Shown here piece by piece: positions 1-8,123 of a stretch of 64,000 nucleotides of DNA (its first letter is position 1; each line of letters begins with the position of its first letter). The notes below the pieces were generated by a model, which saw only the letters and a list, made by a program, of their open reading frames with translations, was not told the DNA's origin and made no database searches. The stretch spans positions 1-64,000 of the forward strand of contig CAVQNH010000032.1 of assembly GCA_963713815.1 (NCBI GenBank), read 5' to 3'. The DNA is from RYN-230 sp963713815 (GTDB lineage: Bacteria; Actinomycetota; Actinomycetes; Streptosporangiales; Streptosporangiaceae). Position numbers and translations under genes: made by a program.

Positions 1-2
1 AC

Positions 3-271
3 CCGATGGTCGTGGATGAGCTGGTCCGGGCCCGGTCCCGGCATCAGCAGTCCAGCCTGGCCCACCTCACCCCGCGGGAAACCGAGATCCTGGCCGAATA
101 GCCCAGGGCAAGAGCAACGCCGCCATCGCGGCCGCGCTGACGGTGTCCGAGCGGGCGGTGGAGAAGCACACCAACTCGATCTTCGCCAAGCTGGGGCTGA
201 GCGAGGAGAAGGACCTCAACCGCCGGGTCAAGGCGGTCCTGCTCTACCTCAGCGAAGCCGAGGCCAGCTAA
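3..271 (+). CDS. C-terminal part of a LuxR/NarL-type DNA-binding regulator (5' end outside window, one frameshift)
   Basis: The translation holds the typical end of a NarL/FixJ response regulator. The stretch LTPRETEILAE begins the LuxR-type helix-turn-helix, and it continues as QGKSNAAIAAALTVSERAVEKHT and IFAKLGLSEEKDLNRRVKAVLLYL. The two parts lie in different frames. The first meets a TAG at 99-101, and the second runs from about 104 to the TAA at 269-271. One missing base around 98-103 explains the break, because the motif is continuous across it. The receiver domain would lie upstream of the window. Whether this is real decay or a sequence error cannot be decided here. The family call is secure and the partner kinase is unknown. 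Confidence 0.72.
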
Positions 272-273
272 CC

Positions 274-376
274 CGGCCCAGCTCACCCCGCCCAGCTCAC
301 ACCGGCCCGGCTCATCCGGCCCGGCTCATCCGGCCCGGCTGATCGGCGCCGGTCCGGCTCATCCGGTCCGGCTCAC
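274..376. repeat. Degenerate 14-bp tandem repeats after the LuxR-type gene
   Basis: The 196-base gap between the LuxR-type gene and the receiver gene begins with imperfect tandem copies of CCGGCCCGGCTCAT and close variants. The last copies carry a T in place of a C. The repeats are GC-rich without one dominant hairpin. I see no gene in the gap; the rest leads up to the ATG at 468. Confidence 0.6.
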
Positions 377-467
377 CCCATGAGGCTCCCGCCGGGAAGC
401 TGACCCTCCAGGCCGCAGGGGTGGCAGCACCCTCGGCCCGCCGGGCGCCCCGTGACAAGCTTGATCC

Positions 468-860
<393 letters not shown>

Positions 861-887
861 GGGAGCCGGGGACCCGGGGGGCCGGGC

Positions 888-905
888 GGACGGTTTTCGT
901 TGCGG
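888..905 (-). repeat. Copy 1 of the dispersed 18-mer CCGCAACGAAAACCGTCC (3' element)
   Basis: Read on the minus strand this is CCGCAACGAAAACCGTCC, starting 13 nt after the TAA stop of the sensor kinase (919-921). The sequence between stop and motif, GGTCAAGTTCTTT, resembles the spacer at the copy at 57,075-57,092. A GC-rich segment able to form a short hairpin (CCCGG-N4-CCGGG) follows. Exact copies also lie at 30,628-30,645 and 57,075-57,092. Confidence 0.8.
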
Positions 906-918
906 AAAGAACTTGACC

Positions 919-3134
919 TTAGATGACCGGGACCGATCCGCTGATCGTCGCGCCGTGACCGGGCCGGGACTCCCAGCGGACCGTCCCGCCGATGGCGCCG
1001 AGCCGGTCGGACATGTTGACGAACCCGTGTCCGCCGCGGGCCTGGGCCGTGTCGAAGCCGGGACCGTCGTCACTGACCGAGAACAGCAGCCCGCCCGACT
1101 CTTCCCAGAGCCTGACCTGGACGCTCGCCCCGGCGGCGTGCTTGCCCGCGTTCTGCAGCGCTTCCAGGCAGCAGAAGTAGATGGCGGTCTCGATGCCCTG
1201 GGAGTAGCGGCCGATGCCGTCGGTGGTCACCGTGACCGCGAGGGGGGAACGGGTCGCCGCCGCGCGCAGCGCCTCACCCAGGCCGTTGTCGGCCAGCAGC
1301 GGCGGGTAGATGCCGTGGGCCAGCTCGCGCAGCGCGCGGATGGTGGCCTGCACGTCGTCCGCCATCTGGGCCAGCATCTCGGCCCCCGTCTCGGGGTCCT
1401 CCGTGATCAGGTCGCGGGTCAGCCGCAGGTTGACGGCCAGCGCGACCAGGTGCTGCTGCGCGCCGTCGTGCAGGTCGCGCTCCACCCGGCGCCGCTCGGC
1501 GTCGCCGCTGGCCACGATGCGGGCGCGGGATTCGCGCAGCTCGTCCGCCTGGCGGCGCAGCTCGTCCAGCGTGGTCTGCAGCGCCGCGTCCAGCCGCACG
1601 TTGTAGAAGGCCAGGCCGGCCTGGCGGGCCAGCTCGGTCAGCACCCGGTCGTCCTCCTCGGTGAACGCGTCCGCGTCCGCTTGCCGCTCAACCACCAGCA
1701 GGCCGAGCAGCTCCCCGGCGTGGCTGACCGGCGCGACCCGCAGCTGGACCCCCGGCCGGCCGTCCAGCAGCGCGGGGAGCCAGATGGAGGCCCACGCGCT
1801 GCCGGATACCCCGGCCCGGGTCACGACCGGGCGCTCCCGGTCCCCGACGATGATGGACCGGCGCCCCGCGTCCGGCACCGACACCGTGCGCTCCAGCACC
1901 TCGCCGCTGCCGGAGTAGACCTCGGCGCTGGTCAGGATCATGGTCTTGCGCAGCGACTCGGCCAGCTGGAGCAGCAGCTCGTCCATGGCCACGGCCCGGG
2001 TCATCCGGCTGCCGAACGTGCGCAGCGCCTCGTCGGGCGCCTCGCGGGCGCCGTAGACGAACCGGGTTGCCGAGGCCATCAGCCGGTCCCGGGCGGGCAG
2101 GTACCCGACCGCGGTGATCGCCGCGGCCAGCATGGACAGGCCGAGGATCTCCCGGTCCGAGCCGTCGCCGGGCCGCTGGCCAAGGCCGAGCACGATGACC
2201 AGGTAGATGGCCGCGACCACGACGCTGAACCCGGCCAGCGACAGGATGTGCACCAGCAGCCGCCCGGCCAGCGGGGCGAGCCTGGCGCTGGTGCCGGCGA
2301 CCAGTCCGGCCGGTACCGCTACGGTGGCCCCCGCCATCACCGCGGCGACCGGGCCTGGCCAGCCGACCAGCAGGTGCAGCACCCCGGCCACCAGCGCCGC
2401 GTCCGCGCCCAGCACCGCTCCCACCGCGAGCCACTGCATCCGCTCCCGGTCGTGGCCGCCCAGCCGCCGGTACCGGGCCCGCGCCGCGGGCAGCGCGGCC
2501 AGCAGGGCGGCGGGCCAGATCACGGCGGCGGCCACGGCCGGGAACGGCGGCCGGCCACGGCCAGCACCAGCCCGGTGCCCAGCGCCGCCGCGGCGGCCAG
2601 GCCGGCCGCGGCCCGCCGGGGCCGGCTGGCCAGGTGGCCGTCCGGCGCACCGAGGACGAACGCCACCGAGGCCGCGATGACCAGCGGCCCGGCCACGGTG
2701 GCCACCCCGCGGGCCAGCCCGTGGTCGCCCGGCTGGTCGGCCAGCCGGGCCGCGGTGAGCGCGACCGCCCCGGCCAGGGCGCCGAGGGCGGCCGGCCACG
2801 GGCCGGCCTTCCCGCGGGCCGGGCCCCGGGCGGCGCACACGGCCGCGGCAGCGGCCCAGGCCAGGGTGAGCACGAACGCCACGGCATCCACGGCGGGCAG
2901 CCCGCCCGGCACGCTGACCCGCAGCCCGGCCACGACGATGGCCAGCGTGGCCAGCGGAGCCAGGACGCCGACGGCCAGCCGGGCGGTCCGGGGCGTGCCG
3001 CGGGCGCCTGTCCCCAGCGCGCTGGCCCCGGATCCCGCGGCCGCGGGTCCCTGGGCCGCCTGTCCCGGGGCCACGGGTCCGGTGGCCGCGGGTCCTTTAG
3101 CCGCGGCGCCGGGGCCGGGAACGGTCTGGTTCAT
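919..3134 (-). CDS. Membrane sensor histidine kinase, GAF + HisKA_3 + HATPase (apparent frameshift near 2548)
   Basis: The ATG at 3134 opens a protein with several N-terminal hydrophobic segments. A cytoplasmic GAF-like region follows, then a NarX/DegS-type dimerisation domain with the phospho-acceptor His in ERDLHDGAQQHLVALAVN, and a C-terminal HATPase with the G-box SDDGPGFD and GHGF. The membrane half ends in frame at about 2548 (LVLAVAGR) and the rest continues one frame over (FPAVAAAVIWPAAL). The span, 2216 nt, is not a multiple of three. About 738 residues result if one base is corrected. It starts 2 nt after the ABC ATPase gene and shares an operon with the ATPase and the cyclase fusion. 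That suggests it senses or controls the transporter, possibly through the receiver of the cyclase or the receiver-only protein at 468. Confidence 0.85.
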
Positions 3135-3136
3135 GG

Positions 3137-3868
3137 TCAGCGGGCCTCGATCACCAGGGCGTCGCTGCCGTCCGGCTCAGCGTCCGGCTTCTCGATCCGG
3201 CCGTCGCGCATCCGCACCACCCGGCCCGCGGCCGCGGCCACGCTGGAGTCGTGGGTGACCAGGATGATGGTCTGGCCCCCGTCGTGCAGCCGCCGCAGCA
3301 GCTCGATGACCTCCTCGCCGCCCTCGGAGTCCAGCGCGCCGGTCGGCTCGTCGGCGAGCAGCAGCGTGGGGTCGTTGGCCAGGGCCCGGGCGATGGCCAG
3401 CCGCTGGCGCTGGCCGCCGGACAGCACGCCGGGCACCGCGCTGGCCTTGTCGCTGATGCCGAGCAGGTCGAGCAGGTCCCGGGCCCGGGTCTCGGCCATC
3501 TTCCGGCGGCGGCCCGCGATGACCGCGGGCAGGGCCACGTTCTCCAGGACCGTCATGCCTTCCAGCAGGTTGAAGAACTGGAACACCAGCCCGATATGCC
3601 GGCGGCGAAGCCGGGCCAGGTCGTCCTCGCTGCGCCCGGTCACCTCCTCGCCGGCCACGCTGATCTCCCCCTCGTCCGCGGTGTCCAGCCCCGCCACCAG
3701 GTTCAGCAGGGTGGACTTGCCGCAGCCGGAGGGGCCCATCAGGGCGACGAACTCGCCGCTGGCCACGGCCAGATCCACCCCCCGCAACGCGCGTACCGGC
3801 GCGTTCTCCGCCTCGAACGTCTTGCGCACGCCGCGCATAGCCAGCGCGGCCAGGCCGTCGTCCATCAC
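3137..3868 (-). CDS. ABC transporter ATP-binding protein, LolD/MacB type
   Basis: This 243-residue ATPase energises FtsX/MacB-like permeases. Walker A is GPSGCGKST (residues 45-53). The signature LSGGQRQR, Walker B LLLADEPTGALD and the H-loop THD follow in normal order. The LLADEPTGALDSE form is typical of the LolD/MacB subfamily. The start is GTG (3868) or the adjacent ATG (3865), which overlaps the TGA of the upstream cyclase gene, so the two are translationally coupled. The natural partners are the paralogous permeases encoded upstream on the same strand. This appears to be the only LolD-like ATPase in the window, so it may serve several of them (inference). Confidence 0.93.
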   Translation of the reverse strand: MMDDGLAALAMRGVRKTFEAENAPVRALRGVDLAVASGEFVALMGPSGCGKSTLLNLVAGLDTADEGEISVAGEEVTGRSEDDLARLRRRHIGLVFQFFNLLEGMTVLENVALPAVIAGRRRKMAETRARDLLDLLGISDKASAVPGVLSGGQRQRLAIARALANDPTLLLADEPTGALDSEGGEEVIELLRRLHDGGQTIILVTHDSSVAAAAGRVVRMRDGRIEKPDAEPDGSDALVIEAR

Positions 3869-5247
3869 GCCCCCATCCGGGTTGTCATCTCGTTGGGCCT
3901 GGCCGCCGTCCCGGAGCCGCCGGCCAGGTGAATGATCTTGAACGCGGTCACCGGGGTATCGCGCCCCTTGACCATCCGGGCCCCGAGCGGCACGGTGTCC
4001 ACCGGCCTGCTCAGCGCCTGCAGCGTCGCCTCGGAGACCACGGTCTCGCCCGCCGCGGCGAATTGCTGCAGCCGCTGCGAGAGGTTCACCGTGTCCCCGA
4101 CCAGGGTGTATTCGAGCCGCTCGGCCGAGCCGAGCAGCGCGGCCGCGGCCTCACCGCTGGACAGCCCCAGGCCGAGGCCGAACGGGGGCAGGCCGTCGGC
4201 GCACCACCGGTCGTTGATCCCGGCCTGCAGGGAGTGCATGAGCGATGCGGCGGCCACGGCCCGGTCGGCGTGGTCGGCCTGCGGGAACGGCGCGCCGAAC
4301 ACCGCCATGACCGCGTCCCCCACGAACTGCATGACCGTACCCCCCTCACCCAGGATGGCCTGGTTCATGGCGGCCCGGTGGGTATTCAGCTGGCCCGCCA
4401 GCTGGCTGGGGTCGGCGTGCTCGGCGATGGTGGAGTAGGACCGGATGTCGCTCATCAGCACGGTCACGATGACGCGCTCGGTCTCGCCGATGTCCCGGTG
4501 CTCCTGGCGGAGCTTGTCCGCGAGCCCGCCGGGCAGCAGCCGGGACAGCGTCTCGCCCTGCTCCTCGCGGTCCACGATGGCCTGGTGCAGCAGCCGCAGC
4601 CGCCGCAGCGCGCCGGTGTTGCCCGCCGACACCCCCTCGGCCAGCTTGACGAACACGGCCTCGACTTCCGCGTCGATCGCTTCCGGGGCGGCCCGGCGGG
4701 CCACGGCGATGGCCTTGATCGGCTTGCCCTCGGCGACCCAGCTCAGCAGCTCTTCCTCGGCCGGGGTCAGCCCGCCCGGCGGGACCACGGGAGCGACCAG
4801 TGCCTCGACGATCGACGGGTCCAGCGCGGTGCCGCCGGTGGCCACCGCGCGGATGGCGTCCACCAGCTGGTTGCCCTCGGCCACGTGGTCCTTGAGCAGG
4901 TAGCCGTAGCCGGCCGAGCCCTCGGCCAGCAGCGACACGGCGTACTCGGGGTCCTCGTACTGGGACAGCACCACGACCCCGGTTCCCGGGTGCCGCTTGC
5001 GGACCTCCTTGGCCGCGTCGATGCCTTCCCGCTGGAAGGACGGCGGCATCCGGATGTCGGTCACCAGCACCTGCGGGTTGGCGGCGGTCGCGCCGTCCAC
5101 CACCCCGTCGTAGTCAGCGGCCACGCCGACCACGATCAGGTCGGCGTTCCGCTCGATGAGCGCGCGCACGCCCTCGCGGACGATCAGGTTGTCGTCCGCG
5201 AGGAAGACCGCGATCTGCCCCCCCGGGGCTGCGTCACTGTGAGCCAC
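3865..5247 (-). CDS. Receiver - HTH-like - class III nucleotide cyclase fusion
   Basis: The N-terminal receiver carries the acidic pair in FLADDN, the phospho-Asp in LVTDIRMPP and a Lys in LLKDH. A short LuxR-like but poorly conserved helical segment follows (LTPAEEELLSWVAEG). The C-terminal half is a class III cyclase, with metal Asp residues in VLMSDIRSYS and QFVGDAVMAVFG, and VGDTVNLSQRL supplying the purine-binding Asp and the transition-state Asn and Arg. The usual substrate Lys before FVGDA is Gln here, so nucleotide preference is uncertain. I chose GTG 5247. An ATG at 5325 is also in frame but would add 26 residues not needed by the receiver fold. The gene is coupled to the ABC ATPase and kinase downstream, so phosphorylation probably gates cyclase activity. 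Confidence 0.87.
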   Translation of the reverse strand: MAHSDAAPGGQIAVFLADDNLIVREGVRALIERNADLIVVGVAADYDGVVDGATAANPQVLVTDIRMPPSFQREGIDAAKEVRKRHPGTGVVVLSQYEDPEYAVSLLAEGSAGYGYLLKDHVAEGNQLVDAIRAVATGGTALDPSIVEALVAPVVPPGGLTPAEEELLSWVAEGKPIKAIAVARRAAPEAIDAEVEAVFVKLAEGVSAGNTGALRRLRLLHQAIVDREEQGETLSRLLPGGLADKLRQEHRDIGETERVIVTVLMSDIRSYSTIAEHADPSQLAGQLNTHRAAMNQAILGEGGTVMQFVGDAVMAVFGAPFPQADHADRAVAAASLMHSLQAGINDRWCADGLPPFGLGLGLSSGEAAAALLGSAERLEYTLVGDTVNLSQRLQQFAAAGETVVSEATLQALSRPVDTVPLGARMVKGRDTPVTAFKIIHLAGGSGTAARPNEMTTRMGA

Positions 5248-5302
5248 GTAACAAACGTTCACACATAGGGGGGCTGACCGCCAGTGGGCAGGCATGCAGG
5301 TC

Positions 5303-5323
5303 GCCGGTGGTAGTAGGCACACC
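5303..5323. promoter_or_regulatory. Motif GTAGGCACACC shared with the region at 20,373
   Basis: GTAGGCACACC at 5313-5323 is preceded by GGTGGTA. It is repeated upstream of the first permease of the island (20,369-20,383), where the shorter form GGTGGTAGGCACACC occurs. Both copies lie about 40-65 nt upstream of a minus-strand start codon. It may be a shared regulator site or chance. Its position here favours translation of the cyclase from GTG 5247 rather than ATG 5325. Confidence 0.35.
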
Positions 5324-5392
5324 ATGGGCTGGCAGGCAGCCTTCGGGGCCTGAACCTGGGCCTGGGCCGGGGGCGGCAGGGAGCCTGCGGCG

Positions 5393-5450
5393 GGCGTTCC
5401 AGCCCACTAGCGGCCGGCGTTCCAGCCCACAAGCGCCGGCGTTCCAGCCC
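5393..5450. repeat. Three tandem copies of GGCGTTCCAGCCC
   Basis: Copies start at 5393, 5416 and 5438, spaced 22-23 bp, in the gap between the frameshifted permease (stop 5459) and the cyclase gene. The first two share 15 bp (GGCGTTCCAGCCCAC). The helical-turn-like spacing would suit cooperative protein binding, or the repeat may simply mark slippage. Confidence 0.7.
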
Positions 5451-5458
5451 GCCTGCGG

Positions 5459-7862
5459 TTACTCGCTGCGCAGGATCTCGGCGGGCCGGGTCCGGGCCGC
5501 CGACTCCCCGGGCACGGCCGCGACGGCCACGGCCAGCACCAGGGCGGCCGGCACCACCAGCACCAGGATGACCGGCAGTACCACGATGGGCTCGATGCCG
5601 AGCTGGCCGGCGAACAGCCGCCAGGCCACCCGCCCGCACACGATGCCGGCCGGGACCCCCACACCCAGGGCGACCACGGTCAGCGTGGCCGCCTGCCAGC
5701 TGATCGCGGAGCGGACCTGACGCCGGGTGAAGCCGATCGAGCGGAGCACCGCGAAGTCCCGCCGCCGGCGGCGTACGGACGTGAGCAGCAGGTGCACGAT
5801 CGTGAGCAGGGCCAGCAGGCTCAGCGCCACCCCGAGCAGCAGGGGCAGACTCTGGACCCGGCCGAAATTCACCACGTCGGTGGGGGTGGCCGGCCCCTGG
5901 ACCGTGAACGCGCCCAGCCGGGCGGCGCGCGCCGCGAACGCGTTCAGCCCGGCTGGCCCGCCCCCGCCCGGGCGGAACCGCACCAGCAGGGTGTCGAGCG
6001 GCGGGACGGTCAGCGACGGCGGGAGCAGGCGGCGCAGCCCGGCCACGGACAGCGTGGCCCCCTCGCCCAGGCCGAGCGAGTCGCTCATGGTGGGGAAGAC
6101 GGCCGTGCCGGCCACCCGGTACCGGCCCGGCCGGAAACCATCCAGCGAGACAGCGACGGTCTGGCCGATGCGGGCGTGCATCGCGGCCAGCGTCTTCTCC
6201 CCCACCGTGATCTCGTCCGGCTCGCGGGGCAGATGCCCCTGAACCGGCACGGGAAGCAGGTCGCCGTGGTGCCCGGGCAGCATGGCGATCGCGTCGGCCC
6301 GGACACCCCCGACGGTCAGCGGCACCCCCGAGTACCCGGCCGACCACGCGGTGACCCCGGGGCGGCCGGTCAGGCCGCGGATGGCCCCTCCGACCCCGTG
6401 CTGCTGGGTGTTGCTGACGTAAGCATCCCAGGTCACCCCGTACAGCCGGGGCGTGGCCAGCAGGTGCCCGAGGCTGGCCGAGAAGACCAGCGCCCCGGTG
6501 AGCGCGGCCACGCCCACCACCGCGCTGGCCACGGTGCTGCGCACCGGGACCGCGGTCCGGCCCGCCCCCGGCTGCAGCGCGAGCCGGATGCCGAGCATCG
6601 CGGTGACGGAGCTGATTCCTGAGGTCGCCGCGGCCAGGAACTGCAGCCCCCGCCGTCCCCCGGGCCGGCCGGGGCCGGGCGGCTCAGGCCCGCGGTCGCC
6701 GGGCCAGCACTCGCCGCCCGCCAGGTCGGCCACGCAGTCGCGGCCATCGTGACCAGCATCGTGGCGGCCACTCCGAGGCCGAAGACCAGGCCGTCGGCCC
6801 GGATCCCCGGATGAGGGTCGGCCACCCGGGCCAGGCCGACGGGCAGCAGCGGGGAAATCGCCAGCGCGGCCAGGGTGCCCGCCACCCCTCCGGCCAGGCC
6901 GATCAGGGCCGCCCGGGCAGGCCGATGACCAGGAGGGTGCGGCGGCTGAGGCCGAGCGCCCGCAGCGTGCGATACTCCACCGAGTCGAGGAAGCTCATCC
7001 GGGCCAGCAACTGTCCCAGGACGAGCACGCTGATCACCGCGAGCAGCGCGGCCACCAGCCACAGCGCGACGGCCTGCAGATGGATGGAGCGCTCCGTGTT
7101 CGCCGCCTGGGTAGCCAGCGGGTAACTCTGCACGTACTTGCCCCCGGTGAACCGGCTCAGCTCGCGCTGGACGGCGGGCAGGTCGGCGGTCCCGTGCCGG
7201 AGCCGGAGGGCCACTCCCGTGTACTTGTCGAGGCCGGAGCGGTGCGCCCGGTAGAAGGCCGGGGTCGCCCAGACCGTGTCGGTGCCCGTTCCGGTCTGCG
7301 GCGGGAACTCTGAGGGGGCCGCGTCGATCCCGACGACCCGGAACGCGAACGGCACCGGCCGGCCGGCCGGAGTCAGCAGCGTGGTGCGCAGGATGGCCCC
7401 GGGGGCCAGGTGGGCGGCCTGGGCCAGGGTGAAGGAAATATCCACCTCATCGGGCCGGGCCGGGTCAGGCAGGCGGCCGGACAGGATCCGGCGGCGCCAG
7501 AACCGGGTGGGGACCGCCGTGCTCTCCGGGGCGATGACCTGCGCCGCGGCCGGTGACGCCACGGGATAGCCAGCCAGGATGGCGGACTGGCGTGCCTGCG
7601 GGACGGCCGCCACCGCCTGCGGGGAGAACTGGCCAAACGTCCGGGACGTCCCGGGAAACGAGAACAGCAGCAGGTCGGGTGCGTCGCTCCAGGACTGCAG
7701 GCTCGGATAGGCCGCGTCGGTGCGCCGCGCCCCGGCGGCCGCAGCCTCGACCGCACCGGCGAACGCCCCCACGACCAGGGCCAGCGCCAGCCAGGCCCGC
7801 CATCGCCGGTGCAGCTCGGCACGGAAGAACATCCATCCAGCGGCCAATGCCCTACCCCCCAC
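5459..7862 (-). CDS. MacB/FtsX-like ABC permease, interrupted by two frameshifts
   Basis: This is the same family as the 820-residue permeases at 8124-20,331. The N-terminus reads FFRAELHRRWRAWLALALVVGAF with AAAGARRTDAAYP, followed by an extracytoplasmic domain. A middle segment holds GGVAGTLAALAISPLLPVG and ends with LVTMAATAWPTWRAA. The C-terminal half is GAGRTAVPVRSTVAS through ITSV-like TM helices to AEILRSE. The three parts lie in three frames, with breaks near 6915 and 6675, each explained by one base. The full span gives about 801 residues, the length of its paralogues. The start is GTG 7862, or ATG 7832 inside GWMFF. It lies upstream of the cyclase-ATPase-kinase operon and may be transcribed with it. 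Confidence 0.82.
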
Positions 7863-8030
7863 ATGCCGGTGACGGCGTGGCCGGCGACCACCGTACCCAT
7901 CAGGTCCGGCTCACCAGGCGAGATCGTGCGATTGTCTCTCATTGGGCCACGGCCCGGGCCCGGCCGGGAAGGGAGGAAGCACCACGCCGGGGGTGGTGGT
8001 CACCGCACCCGGCGGCACCCGCGACCACCC

Positions 8031-8059
8031 TGTCGAACCGCGGCCGTGGTCCCTACGCT
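8031..8059 (+). promoter_or_regulatory. Possible promoter for the plus-strand permease module
   Basis: TGTCGA (8031-8036) and TACGCT (8054-8059) are spaced 17 bp and fit an actinobacterial -35/-10 pair upstream of the permease start at 8124. The 261-base gap between the divergent permease genes holds no other recognisable feature. This is pattern matching only. Confidence 0.3.
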
Positions 8060-8123
8060 CGGGTCATGCGGGCACAGCCCCGCTCTGCTCAGGGCGGGCG
8101 CGGCCCGCAGGGGGGTGAGGCCG

